Source of the DNA: Variovorax sp. CF313
GTDB taxonomy: Bacteria > Pseudomonadota > Gammaproteobacteria > Burkholderiales > Burkholderiaceae_C
Direction of reading: 5' to 3'
Assembly (NCBI RefSeq): GCF_000282635.1
Contig: NZ_AKIW01000053.1
Span: 85,176 to 149,175, forward strand
DNA length: 64,000 nt
The position numbers and the translations under genes are program-made. Every line of letters starts with the position of its first letter. Positions within the stretch are counted from its first letter, which is position 1. Under the pieces are notes generated by a model. It was not told the origin of the DNA. It saw only the letters and a list, made by a program, of their open reading frames with translations, and made no database searches. Below, one piece after another: positions 1 through 9,296 of the stretch.

Positions 1-258
1 GTTCTGGTTCGACACCTGCACGCGGCCAGCCAGTTCGTCGAGCGCGGGGTCAGCGAACAGCTTCCACCACTCGCCGCGGTCGAGCGCATCGGCCGGCGCG
101 GCGGGCAGCCAGCCTTCGGCGGTTTTCTGCTCTTTCCAGTCGATGGACGCGGCGGTGGTGGGCTGCACGTAGCGCGGGCCGACGGCGCAGCCGGCGAGGG
201 CCGCGGCGAGCGCGAGCGCCGAGAGCGAAAAGCGCGAAGTGGAAAGCAGTGCGTTCAT
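1..258 (-). CDS. RND efflux outer membrane lipoprotein, NodT type (partial, N-terminus only)
   Basis: This is the first 86 codons of an outer membrane factor; the rest lies beyond the left edge. The start ATG at 258 opens a typical lipoprotein signal peptide: a hydrophobic Ala/Leu stretch ending in LAGC, so the mature protein would begin with a lipidated Cys at about residue 24. The following text (GPRYVQPTTAA, then W-K-E, then EWWKLFADPALDEL) matches the start of TolC/NodT-family efflux channels. It lies 13 bp after mdtC on the same strand, so it is most likely the last gene of the mdtABC operon and supplies the exit duct of the pump. Confidence 0.88.
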   Translation of the reverse strand, partial: MNALLSTSRFSLSALALAAALAGCAVGPRYVQPTTAASIDWKEQKTAEGWLPAAPADALDRGEWWKLFADPALDELAGRVQVSNQN

Positions 259-271
259 GGCGGTGTTGTTC

Positions 272-3200
272 TCAGACGGGCGTGGCACGGCTCAATTCGT
301 GTTCATGTTTGCTTCGGCGGCGCAGCTTGTCCAGCAACAGGTAGACCACTGGCGTCGTCAACAGGGTCAACAGCTGGCTCGCGATCAGCCCGCCGATGAT
401 GGCCACGCCCAGCGGCCGGCGCAGCTCGGCGCCCTCCCCGAAGCCGATGGCCAGCGGCAGCGCGCCCAACGCGGCTGCCAGCGTGGTCATCAGGATCGGT
501 CGGAAGCGCAGCAGGCAGGCCTCGCGGACCGCCTCGAGCGGCGTGAGCCCGCGCGAGCGCTCCGCCTCCAGCGCAAAGTCGATGATCAGGATGGCGTTCT
601 TCTTCACGATGCCGATCAGCAGGAACACGCCGATCAGCGCAATGATCGAGAACTCCATGCGGAACATCAGCAGCGCCAGCACCGCGCCCACGCCGGCCGA
701 CGGCAGCGTCGACAGCACGGTGATCGGATGCACCAGGCTTTCATAGAGGATGCCCAGCACGATGTAGATCACGACCAGCGCCGCCAGGATCAGCATCAAC
801 TGCTGCCCCTGCGACTGCTGCGCACTGGCTGCCGTGCCGGCGAACGCGCCGCGCACGTTGGTGGGCATGGCGATGTTGGCCTCGGCCTTGGCGATGGCCT
901 CGCGCGCGTCGCCGAGGTTCGCGCCCTCGGCAAGGTTGAACGAGATCGTGGTCGCCAACTCGCCGTCTTCATGGCTTACCGAGGTTGCGACGGATTGCTC
1001 CTCGAACTTCGCCACCGCCGACAGCGGCACCAGGGCGGTGGGCGTGTTGCTGAGCACGTTGCCGGTCGACGCGCCGCGCAGGCCCGCGTTGGCCGAGACC
1101 GGCACCGTCGCGCTCGCGGCCGTGGCCGATGCCGCCGAACTGCCGGAGGACGACGTGGTACCCGTCGCCGCCGCCACCTGCGTGGTCACCGTCTGCCCGC
1201 CGATCACCGAGGTCTTGGTCGCCGGCACGTACACATCGCTCAGCGAATTGGGGCTGCGCGTGTAGCGCGGCGCCCACTCCATCACCACGTGGTACTGGTT
1301 GAGCTCGGTGTAGATGGTTGCCACCTGCCGCTGGCCGAAGGCGTTGTAGAGCGCGTTGTCGATGGCGGTGGAAGTCAGGCCGAGCCGGCGCGCGCTGTCC
1401 GGGTCGACCTTGGCCACCGTCTCCACGCCGTTCTGGTCCTGGTCGGTGTCGATGTCGGTCAGCACCGGCTGCAGCTTCAGTTCGTCGGACAGCTTGACGG
1501 CCCAGGTGCGCAGGTCGGCCAGGCTGTCGCTCTTGAGCGAGTACTGGTAGGTGGAATTGCTGGCGCGGCCGCCCGAGCGCACGTCCTGCACGGGGCCGAG
1601 GAAAACGCGCAGGCCGGTCACCTCGTTGAGCTGCGGCCGCAGCCGCGCGATCACGGCCAGGCCGCTTTCCGTGCGCTGGTTGGCCGGCTTCAGGTTGACG
1701 AACATGAAGCCGCCACCCGCACGCGATCCGCCGGTGAAGCCGATCACCGTGTCAACCGCGGGGTCCTTGCGGACGATATCGATCACTTGCCGCAGCTTGT
1801 CGGCCAGCGCCTGCGACGAAATGCTCTGGTCGGCGCGCAGCCCGCCATTGAGCTGGCCGCTGTCCTGCTGCGGAAAGAAACCCTTGGGCGCGGCGCTGAA
1901 CAGGTAGACGTTGAGCCCGACTACTGCCACCAGAATGAGCATGACGAGCGCCTTGCTGTCGAGCGCCCAGTCGAGGCTGTTCTCGTAGCGCTTGAGCACC
2001 CAGTCGTAGCTGCGCGCCGCCATGCGGCCGAGGCGTCCCTGCGGCTTGTTCTTGTCGTGCTCGCCGCCGGGCTTCAGGAGCCATGCGCACATCATCGGCG
2101 TGGTGGTGAGCGAGATGACCAGCGAGATCATCACCGCCGCCGACAGCGTGATCGCGAACTCGCGGAACAGCCGCCCCACCTGCCCGCCCATGAACAGCAG
2201 CGGAATGAACACCGCCACCAGCGACACGCTGATCGACAGCACGGTGAAGCCCACTTCCTTCGCGCCCAGCAGCGCCGCCTTCATGCGCGTCATGCCCGAC
2301 TCGATGTGCCGGCTGGTGTTCTCGAGCACGACGATGGCGTCGTCCACCACGAAGCCCGTCGCCACCGTGAGCGCCATCAGGCTCAGGTTGTTGAGGCTGA
2401 AGCCCAGCAGGTACATCACCCCGAAGGTGCCGAGCAGGGCCGCCACCGTGGCCACCGCCGGCACGATGGTGGCGCGAACGCTGCGCAGGAACAGGCTGAC
2501 CACCAGCACCACGAGCAGCACCGCGGCGATCAGCGTGAACTCGACCTCGCGCAACGAGGCGCGGATGGAGTTGGTGCTGTCCGACGCGACCTGCAGCGTG
2601 ACGTCGGGCGGCAGTTGCGCCTGCAGTTCGGGCAGCAGCGCGCGCACGCTGTCGACGGTTTCGATGATGTTGGCCGAGGGCTGCCGCGTGATGAGGATGA
2701 CGATCGCCGGCTGGCCATTGAAGAGGCCCAGCGTGCGCGTGTCTTCCACGCCGTCGAGCACCTCCGCCACGTCCTGCAGCCGCACCGCCGCGCCGTTTCG
2801 CCAGGCCACCACCATCGAGGCGTAGTCGCTGGCGCGCAGGGCCGGCGTCTGCGTGTAGATCTGGAGCTTGCGGCCTTCGCCCTGCACGATACCCTTGGGG
2901 CGGTTGGCGTTGGAGGCCTGGATGGCGGCACGCACGTCCTCGGTGCTGATGCCGTAGCGGTTGAGCGCGAAAGGCAGCAGTTCCACGCGCACCGCGGGAA
3001 GCGAGCCGCCGCCGATCTCCACGTCGCCCACCCCGTCCACCTGCGACAGTCGCTGGCTCACGATGTTCGAGACGGCGTCGTAGATCTGGCCCGGGGTCTT
3101 GGTCTTGGACGTGAGGGCCAGGATGATGACCGGCGAGGCCGCCGGGTTGGCCTTGCGGTAGGTCGGGTTGCTGCGCAGCGTGGCGGGAAGGTCCACGCGG

Positions 3201-3544
3201 CTGGCGTTGATGGCGGCCTGCACTTCGCGGGCCGCGCCGTCGATGTTGCGGCTCAGGTCGAACTGCAGGGTGACTCTTGAGGAGCCTACCGAGCTGGTGG
3301 ACGTCATTTCGTTGACGCCAGCGATGGTGCCCAGGTGGCGCTCCAGCGGGGTTGCCACGCTGGTTGCCATCGTCTCGGGGCTTGCTCCCGGGATGGATGC
3401 TCTTACCGAGATGACCGGGTAGTCGACCTGGGGTAGTGGTGAGACGGGGAGGACGAAGAACGCGGCGATGCCTGCGAGGGCGACGCCGATGGTCAGCAGG
3501 ACTGTGCCTATGGGGCGGCGGACGAAGGGCAGCGAGAGATTCAT
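272..3544 (-). CDS. mdtC: RND multidrug efflux permease, MdtC-like
   Basis: Inner membrane proton-driven drug pump subunit of about 1090 residues. The N-terminus MNLSLPFVRRPIGTVLLT, then LPQVDYPVISV, the VEIGGGSLPAVRVEL region and the [24 protein letters not shown] segment of TM4 with adjacent Asp residues are RND hallmarks, and pairing with a second RND gene identifies MdtC rather than AcrB. I start at the internal ATG at 3544, because residues further upstream do not look like an RND N-terminus. It is about 65 residues longer than E. coli MdtC; most of the excess is a Ser/Ala/Thr-rich insert near residues 773-833 in the second periplasmic loop. MdtB and MdtC form mixed trimers in the characterised system. 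Confidence 0.93.
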   Translation of the reverse strand: MNLSLPFVRRPIGTVLLTIGVALAGIAAFFVLPVSPLPQVDYPVISVRASIPGASPETMATSVATPLERHLGTIAGVNEMTSTSSVGSSRVTLQFDLSRNIDGAAREVQAAINASRVDLPATLRSNPTYRKANPAASPVIILALTSKTKTPGQIYDAVSNIVSQRLSQVDGVGDVEIGGGSLPAVRVELLPFALNRYGISTEDVRAAIQASNANRPKGIVQGEGRKLQIYTQTPALRASDYASMVVAWRNGAAVRLQDVAEVLDGVEDTRTLGLFNGQPAIVILITRQPSANIIETVDSVRALLPELQAQLPPDVTLQVASDSTNSIRASLREVEFTLIAAVLLVVLVVSLFLRSVRATIVPAVATVAALLGTFGVMYLLGFSLNNLSLMALTVATGFVVDDAIVVLENTSRHIESGMTRMKAALLGAKEVGFTVLSISVSLVAVFIPLLFMGGQVGRLFREFAITLSAAVMISLVISLTTTPMMCAWLLKPGGEHDKNKPQGRLGRMAARSYDWVLKRYENSLDWALDSKALVMLILVAVVGLNVYLFSAAPKGFFPQQDSGQLNGGLRADQSISSQALADKLRQVIDIVRKDPAVDTVIGFTGGSRAGGGFMFVNLKPANQRTESGLAVIARLRPQLNEVTGLRVFLGPVQDVRSGGRASNSTYQYSLKSDSLADLRTWAVKLSDELKLQPVLTDIDTDQDQNGVETVAKVDPDSARRLGLTSTAIDNALYNAFGQRQVATIYTELNQYHVVMEWAPRYTRSPNSLSDVYVPATKTSVIGGQTVTTQVAAATGTTSSSGSSAASATAASATVPVSANAGLRGASTGNVLSNTPTALVPLSAVAKFEEQSVATSVSHEDGELATTISFNLAEGANLGDAREAIAKAEANIAMPTNVRGAFAGTAASAQQSQGQQLMLILAALVVIYIVLGILYESLVHPITVLSTLPSAGVGAVLALLMFRMEFSIIALIGVFLLIGIVKKNAILIIDFALEAERSRGLTPLEAVREACLLRFRPILMTTLAAALGALPLAIGFGEGAELRRPLGVAIIGGLIASQLLTLLTTPVVYLLLDKLRRRSKHEHELSRATPV

Positions 3545-3620
3545 CGCTGTGCCCCCTGCTCGGGGCGCAGGCCAGGTCTCGGCCCCGGATAGCAAACCAG
3601 GCACCAGGAGTCAGACAGCA

Positions 3621-6600
3621 TCAAACCGCCTCCTCCTCGATCACGACCCGTCGAGAGCTCCCCCCACCCAGCCGGTCAAACGCCAGGTAGATCACAGGCG
3701 TAGTGAACAGCGTCAGCAACTGGCTGACGATCAGCCCGCCGAAGATCGCCAAGCCCAGAGGCCTGCGCAACTCGGCGCCTTCCCCAAAACTCAACATCAA
3801 AGGAATGGCAGCAAACAAGGCGGCCAGCGTCGTCATCAAGATGGGCCGGAAGCGCAGCAAGGCAGCCTGATGAATGGCTTCGCGCGCAGACTTGCCCTGG
3901 GTACGCTCCGCATCGATAGCGAAGTCGATCATCATGATCGCGTTCTTCTTCACGATGCCGATCAGCAGGATGATCCCGATGATCCCGATCACCCCCAGGT
4001 CGTTGCCCGTGATCATCAACGCGAGCAACGCACCGACCCCGGCAGAAGGCAGCGTGGACAGGATCGTCAGCGGATGCACGTAGCTCTCGTACAGCACCCC
4101 CAGCACGATGTACACGCAGACCACGGCGGCAAGAATCAGCCACAGCTGGTTCGACAGCGACCTCTCGTAGGCCCCTGAAGCGCCCAGGAAAGTCATCGTC
4201 ACGCTGCCCGGCAGCCCGATCTCCTTGGCCGCCGCGCGAATCGCATCGACCGAGGCGCCAAGCGAAACCCCAGGTGCGGTATCGAAGTTCAGCGTGCTCG
4301 CCGGGTACTGCGCCACGTGCGTGATCTGCAGCGGTGCCTGCTGCTCGGTGATGTCGGCGATGGCGGACAGCGGCGTCGCGGTGCCGGAGCCCGCGATCAG
4401 GCTCAGCTGCCCGAGCGTCTGCGGCGTGTTCACCATCCCGGGCTGCGCCTCGAGGATCACGCGGTACTGGTTCGTCTCGGTGAAGATCGTCGACACGATG
4501 CGCTGGCCGAAGGCGCTGTAGAGCGCATCGTCCACCGTGCTCGCGGTGATCGACAGCCGGGCCGCCGTATCGCGGTTCACGTTCACGAAGGCGGCCAGCC
4601 CTTGCGCCCCGGCATCGCTGCTCACGTTGCGCACCTTGTCGGAGTCCTGCAGCTTCGCCACGAGCTTCTTCATCCACCCGGTGATCGTCGCGCTGTCCAC
4701 GCCTTCGAGCGAGACGCGGTATTCGGTCGGCCCGGTCTCGGCGTCGATGGTCAGGTCTTGCGTGGGCTGCAGGTACAGCGTGACGCCGGCCACCTGCCGC
4801 GCGCGTTCGCGCAGCCGGTCCATCACCTTCTGCTGGCTGTCGTGGCCGGACTTCAGGTTGATGAGCATGCTGCCCGTGTGCAGCATGGTGTTGTTGGCGG
4901 CGTCCACGCCGACAAAGGAGCTGAGGTTCTCCACGTCGGGGTCGTCCAGAATCGCGCGGGCCGCCTGCTGCTGCAGCTGCGACATGCGGTCGAACGACAC
5001 GTCCTGCGCCGCCTGGATGCGGCCCTGCAGCTGGCCGGTGTCCTGCGTGGGGAACAGGCCCTTCGGGATCGTGAGGTACAGCACCACGGTCAGCACCATG
5101 GTGAGCAAGGCGACCAGCAGCGTGAGCGGCTGGTGATCGATCACCCAATGCAGCGAGCGGTCGTAGCGCAGCATCACGCCTTCGAAGAAACGCTGGGCAC
5201 GCGCGCCGAAGCCCGTGCCGCCTTCTTTCTTCGGCTGGTGCTTGAGCCAGCGCGCCGACATCATCGGCACGAGCGTGAGCGAGACCACGGCCGAGATCAG
5301 GATGGTGATGGCCAGCGTCACCGCGAACTCGCGAAACAGCCGCCCCACCACGTCGCCCATGAAGAGCAGCGGGATCAGCACGGCAATAAGCGACACCGTC
5401 AGCGAGATGATGGTGAAGCCGATCTGCGTCGCGCCCTTGAAGGCCGCCTGCAGGGGCTTCTCGCCCTCCTCGATGTAGCGCGCGATGTTCTCGATCATCA
5501 CGATCGCGTCGTCCACCACGAAGCCGGTGGCGATGGTCAGCGCCATCAGGCTCAGGTTGTTCAGGCTGTAGCCCAGCATGTACATCAGGCCGAAGGTGCC
5601 GATGAGCGAGATGGGCACCGCGACACTGGCAATGACGGTGGCGCGCAGGCTGCCGAGAAAGGCGAAGATCACCAGCACCACCAGCACCACGGCCAGCACC
5701 AGTTCCATCTCCACGTGCTGCACCGAAGCGCGGATGCCCGCGGTGCGGTCGCTGAGCACTTCGATCTTCAGGCCCGCGGGAAAGCCGGCCTGCAGCTCGG
5801 GCAGCAGCTTCTTGATGGCGTTGACGGTGGCGATCACGTTCGCGCCCGGCTGGCGCTGCACGTTCAGGATGATGGCCGGCGTGAGCTTGCCCTCGCCGGC
5901 CTCGGCGGTCCCGGGCTGGAGCCGGGCCGTCCCAAGGCAGTCGCCCCCCTTGGGGGGAGGTTGCGAAGCAACTTCGGGGGGGCACTTTGTCCCGGCCCAT
6001 GCGCCGAGCTGCGTGTTCTCGGCGCTGTTGACCACCTGCGCCACGTCGACCATGCGGATCGGCGCGCCCTTCTTGTAGCTGACGATGAGGTTCTTGTAGT
6101 CCTCGACCGTGAGCAGCTGGTCGTTCGAGTTGATGGTGTAGGCGCGCTTGGGGCCGTCGAAGCTGCCCTTGGCGCCGTTCGAGTTGGCCGCGCTGATGGC
6201 GGTACGCAGCGTGTCCAGCCCGATGCCGTTGGCGGCGAGGGCCTGCGTGTTGGCCTGGATGCGCACGGCCGGGCGCTGCCCCCCGCTGAGCGACACCAGC
6301 CCAACGCCCGAGACCTGGCTGATCTTCTGTGCGAGTCGCGTGTTGACGAGGTTCTGCACCTCGGTGAGCGGCAGCGTGTCGGACGTGACGGCCAGCGTGA
6401 GCACCGGCGCATCGGCCGGATTGACCTTGGCATACACCGGCGGCGCGGGCAGGTCGGCCGGCAGCAGCGAGCCGCCGGCATTGATGGCGGCCTGCACTTC
6501 CTGCTCAGCGACGTCGAGCGTCTGGCCGAGCGAGAACTGCAGCGTGATGATCGACACACCCGCGGCGCTGGTCGAGCTCATGCGGTCGAGCCCCGACATC

Positions 6601-6818
6601 TGGCCGAACTGGCGCTCCAGCGGCGCAGTGACGGTGTTGCTCATCACCTCGGGGCTGCCCCCGGGGTAAAGCGTCTGCACCTGGATGGTCGGGTAGTCGA
6701 CCTGCGGCAAGGCCGACAGCGGCAGGAAGCGGAACGCCACCAGGCCGGCCAGCACGATGGCGACCATCAGCAGCGAGGTCGCCACCGGCCGGAGAATGAA
6801 CGGGCGTGAGGGGCTCAC
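3621..6818 (-). CDS. mdtB: RND multidrug efflux permease, MdtB-like, with a REP-like in-frame insert
   Basis: Inner membrane RND pump subunit of 1065 residues. It starts at a GTG (6818) preceded by GGAG. It shows [29 protein letters not shown] and the TM4 segment [23 protein letters not shown], all typical of MdtB. The order mdtA-mdtB-mdtC-outer membrane factor on one strand is that of the known operon, apart from the added channel gene. Between LGAWA and [15 protein letters not shown], which are almost adjacent in E. coli MdtB, lie about 34 extra residues (about 276-313) beginning [18 protein letters not shown]. The DNA under them is a C/G-rich pair of hairpins resembling an intergenic palindromic repeat. 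The reading frame stays open, so the protein is probably still made. Confidence 0.93.
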   Translation of the reverse strand: MSPSRPFILRPVATSLLMVAIVLAGLVAFRFLPLSALPQVDYPTIQVQTLYPGGSPEVMSNTVTAPLERQFGQMSGLDRMSSTSAAGVSIITLQFSLGQTLDVAEQEVQAAINAGGSLLPADLPAPPVYAKVNPADAPVLTLAVTSDTLPLTEVQNLVNTRLAQKISQVSGVGLVSLSGGQRPAVRIQANTQALAANGIGLDTLRTAISAANSNGAKGSFDGPKRAYTINSNDQLLTVEDYKNLIVSYKKGAPIRMVDVAQVVNSAENTQLGAWAGTKCPPEVASQPPPKGGDCLGTARLQPGTAEAGEGKLTPAIILNVQRQPGANVIATVNAIKKLLPELQAGFPAGLKIEVLSDRTAGIRASVQHVEMELVLAVVLVVLVIFAFLGSLRATVIASVAVPISLIGTFGLMYMLGYSLNNLSLMALTIATGFVVDDAIVMIENIARYIEEGEKPLQAAFKGATQIGFTIISLTVSLIAVLIPLLFMGDVVGRLFREFAVTLAITILISAVVSLTLVPMMSARWLKHQPKKEGGTGFGARAQRFFEGVMLRYDRSLHWVIDHQPLTLLVALLTMVLTVVLYLTIPKGLFPTQDTGQLQGRIQAAQDVSFDRMSQLQQQAARAILDDPDVENLSSFVGVDAANNTMLHTGSMLINLKSGHDSQQKVMDRLRERARQVAGVTLYLQPTQDLTIDAETGPTEYRVSLEGVDSATITGWMKKLVAKLQDSDKVRNVSSDAGAQGLAAFVNVNRDTAARLSITASTVDDALYSAFGQRIVSTIFTETNQYRVILEAQPGMVNTPQTLGQLSLIAGSGTATPLSAIADITEQQAPLQITHVAQYPASTLNFDTAPGVSLGASVDAIRAAAKEIGLPGSVTMTFLGASGAYERSLSNQLWLILAAVVCVYIVLGVLYESYVHPLTILSTLPSAGVGALLALMITGNDLGVIGIIGIILLIGIVKKNAIMMIDFAIDAERTQGKSAREAIHQAALLRFRPILMTTLAALFAAIPLMLSFGEGAELRRPLGLAIFGGLIVSQLLTLFTTPVIYLAFDRLGGGSSRRVVIEEEAV
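5927..5998. repeat. REP-like palindromic insert inside mdtB
   Basis: Two adjacent perfect hairpins are seen: CCCCCC-tt-GGGGGG at 5944-5957 and GTTGC-gaa-GCAAC at 5960-5972. They are flanked by roughly complementary GGGCCG/CGGCCC ends. The unit sits in a place where MdtB homologues have only a few residues, and adds codons in frame. Inference: a mobile or duplicated intergenic repeat that entered the gene. Confidence 0.7.
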
Positions 6819-6852
6819 CGGGAGGTCTCCGCGCTGCAGCGGCTATTGCCTG

Positions 6853-8481
6853 TCATGGGCCGCGCCTGCCCTGTCCGCCCTCGCCGCGGCCTTCGGACAT
6901 GCGCTGCCAGCGCTCCAGCGCCGCCGGGTCGCCGCGGTCCAGCGCCTCGAGGAAGCGCTTGCGGCGCTCCAGCTGTTCCGGGTTGTCCTTGACCGAATCG
7001 AGCATGCGCTGGCGCTGCTCGGCGGTCGGGAGCTTGGCGGGAGGCGCGGATTCCGCCGCGGGGGCGGCGGGGGCCGCAGGGGTAGCAGGAACCGCTGCGG
7101 CCGGGCCCGATGCGGCACCCTTCGGTGCCGCCGCGCCGCCGCCGCCGGCACCACCCTGGCGGCGCCCGCCACGAGCCGTGCCGCCCGCGGGCGCCGATGC
7201 CGCGCCGGCCGGGCGCTCGGCCTGGGTCTGCACCCGCGCGCCATCCTTCAGCCGGTCGCCGCCTTCGGTCACGACCTGTTCGCCGGCCTTCAGGCCCGAC
7301 ATGACCGCCACGTTGTCCACGCTCGATTCACCGCGCGTCACCGGCCGCTGCGACACCGTGCTGTCGTCGTTCAGCACATACACATAGTCGCCGTTGGGGC
7401 CGTGGCGCAGCGCCGTGACCGGCACCACCACCGCGCTGCTCACGGTGCGCAGCAGCAGCCGCAGGTTGACGAACTGGTTCGGGAACAGCGCATCGTCGGC
7501 ATTGGAGAAACGGGCCTTGGCCTTGACGGTGCCGGTCGCGGTGTCGACCAGGTTGTCGAGGGTGGCGAAGGTACCGTTCGCGAGCCGGCGCGTGCGCGTG
7601 CGGTCGAAGGCGGTGGCATCGAGCTTGGCGCCCTGCGCGAGGCGCTCCTGCACTTCGGGCACGCGGTCTTGCGGAATGGCGAACTCGACGTCGATGGGTG
7701 CGATCTGCGTGATGGTCGCCACGCCGTTGGTACTGCCGGTCGAGATGTAGTTGCCCGCGTCCACCGGCCGCAGGCCGATGCGCCCGCTCGCCGGCGCGGT
7801 GATGCGGCTCCAGGCAAGGTTGAGCTTGGCCGTGTTCTCGTTGGCGCGGTCGATGGCCACAGTGCCTTCGAGCTGCTTGACCAGCGCGGCCTGCGTGTCC
7901 ACGTCCTGCCGGGCGATGGAGTCCTGCCCCAGCAGAGTCTGGTAGCGCTGCAGCGTGACGCGCGCCGCCGCCAGCTGCGCCTCGTCGCGCTGGCGCGCCC
8001 CGGAGGCCTGCGCCAGCGCGTTCTGGAACGGCTGCGGATCGATGGTGGCGAGCACGTCGCCCTTCTTGACCATCTGCCCTTCCTGGAAGAGCACGGCCGT
8101 GAGCACGCCCGACACCTGCGGCTGGACGATCACGTTGGCCAGCGGCGTGACGGTGCCCAGCGCTTCGAGTTGCACGGGGATGTCGGCCTGCCTGGCCGTG
8201 GCGACGCCCACCGTGCTGGAGGCCCCGCCACCGCCGCCGCGCCCACCCGGGCCACCCGGGCCGCCCGGACCACCGGGCCCGCCCTGCCGGCCGGCACCGG
8301 GGCCGCCACCGGGACCGGGAACGGGCGTCTTCGACCGCTGGATCAGATACCAGGCGCCCCCGCCCAGTGCCACGAGCAGCAGCAACGTCAGCAGCCCGCC
8401 GACCCAGCGGCGCCTGCGCACCGTCGGATGTGTGGGCGAGACGGTGGGAGGCAGGGGCTCGGGTGGTTTTTCTTGTTCCAT
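6853..8481 (-). CDS. mdtA: RND periplasmic adaptor (membrane fusion protein), MdtA-like
   Basis: Periplasmic adaptor linking the MdtBC pump to the outer membrane channel. After a Pro-rich cytoplasmic tail there is one membrane anchor (about residues 27-47, WVGGLLTLLLLVALGGGAW). Then comes a Gly/Pro-rich stretch at residues 55-86, and a standard HlyD-type adaptor: lipoyl motif GTVTPLANVIVQPQVSGVL with partner ASGRIGLRPVDAGNYI, hairpin between them, and beta-barrel with VVVPVTALRHG. At 542 residues it is well above the roughly 415 of E. coli MdtA. The surplus is the glycine-rich linker and a C-terminal Ala/Gly/Pro tail from about residue 420. It is the first gene of the operon; mdtB starts 34 bp downstream. 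Confidence 0.92.
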   Translation of the reverse strand: MEQEKPPEPLPPTVSPTHPTVRRRRWVGGLLTLLLLVALGGGAWYLIQRSKTPVPGPGGGPGAGRQGGPGGPGGPGGPGGRGGGGGASSTVGVATARQADIPVQLEALGTVTPLANVIVQPQVSGVLTAVLFQEGQMVKKGDVLATIDPQPFQNALAQASGARQRDEAQLAAARVTLQRYQTLLGQDSIARQDVDTQAALVKQLEGTVAIDRANENTAKLNLAWSRITAPASGRIGLRPVDAGNYISTGSTNGVATITQIAPIDVEFAIPQDRVPEVQERLAQGAKLDATAFDRTRTRRLANGTFATLDNLVDTATGTVKAKARFSNADDALFPNQFVNLRLLLRTVSSAVVVPVTALRHGPNGDYVYVLNDDSTVSQRPVTRGESSVDNVAVMSGLKAGEQVVTEGGDRLKDGARVQTQAERPAGAASAPAGGTARGGRRQGGAGGGGAAAPKGAASGPAAAVPATPAAPAAPAAESAPPAKLPTAEQRQRMLDSVKDNPEQLERRKRFLEALDRGDPAALERWQRMSEGRGEGGQGRRGP

Positions 8482-8565
8482 GGACGGTGCGTGCAGGAAA
8501 TGCAGGGCAGGAGTGCGGACCAGCGTAGTACAGCGCGGAATGGTAGTCCGGCTGTTTGCTATGCC

Positions 8566-8583
8566 GTAAAGCGACGGTAAAGC
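8566..8583 (-). promoter_or_regulatory. Tandem GTAAAGC direct repeat upstream of mdtA
   Basis: Two identical GTAAAGC heptamers (8566-8572 and 8577-8583) are 11 bp apart, about 85 bp upstream of the mdtA start. An 11-bp period is what OmpR-family response regulators use, and mdtABC in E. coli is controlled by BaeR of that family. No such regulator is encoded nearby, so the role is only suggested by the layout. Confidence 0.3.
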
Positions 8584-8739
8584 TGCCCGCCGACATCCGC
8601 GATCAAGCGCAATTCACGCCTTCGGGCCGCAGTTCGCGCCGCCCGCATGCATTTCGTCGCACGCCCGTGGCAGGAATGGGCGAGCGTCGGCACAGTCCGC
8701 TGCATCGATTCGACCTTCCACTTTCAACGGAGCGCAACC

Positions 8740-9261
8740 ATGCTGATGCAAATCATCCTTCACACGCCCAAGTGGGTCTTCGCCGTGTTCTTCCTGCTGC
8801 TGTGGCTCGGCGCCAGGCAGCTGCTCGCCAACAACGTGAGCCTGACGCGCGTCACGCTGATGCCCGTGGCGATGGGCGCGCTGTCGGTCTATGGCGTGGT
8901 TTCCGTCTTCGGCGATTCCTTCGGCGCCCTGCTCGGCTGGGCCGCCGCGGCGGTGGCGATGATGGCGCTGGTGCTGCAGCGCCAGCTGCCCGCCACCACC
9001 CGCTACGACGCGGCAGCGCGCCGCTTCCACGTGGCCGGCAGCCCGGTGCCACTGATGCTCATGATGGGCATCTTCCTGACCAAGTACGTGGTGGGTGCGG
9101 CCCTGGCCATGCACCCCGAACTGCGCCAGCAGGCAGCCTTCGGCCTCGTGATCCCGGTGCTGTACGGTGCCTTCAGCGGTGTCTTCGCGGCCCGTGCGGT
9201 GCGCCTGTGGAAGCTGGCCATCCGTACTGACGCCATGACAGCCACGGTCGGCGCCGCCTAA
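8740..9261 (+). CDS. DUF6622 family membrane protein
   Basis: A 173-residue protein with about four or five membrane segments, starting MLMQIILHTPKWVFAVFFLLLWLGARQL, which is the typical opening of the DUF6622 family of small proteobacterial membrane proteins of unknown function. The ATG at 8740 follows CGGAGCG and is preferred over an in-frame ATG 93 bases upstream, whose extra residues are polar and unlike the family. The gene is divergent from mdtA and is followed 35 bp later by the sterol desaturase-like gene on the same strand. Confidence 0.75.
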   Translation: MLMQIILHTPKWVFAVFFLLLWLGARQLLANNVSLTRVTLMPVAMGALSVYGVVSVFGDSFGALLGWAAAAVAMMALVLQRQLPATTRYDAAARRFHVAGSPVPLMLMMGIFLTKYVVGAALAMHPELRQQAAFGLVIPVLYGAFSGVFAARAVRLWKLAIRTDAMTATVGAA

Positions 9262-9296
9262 GATCCCGAGCCGCAGCCCCCCAGGAAAGCACCGCC

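Noticed and set aside
239..6809. Very long plus-strand open frames opposite mdtB and mdtC
   Set aside because: They are His/Arg/Gln-rich antisense shadows of GC-rich genes; the minus-strand frames encode clear RND proteins.
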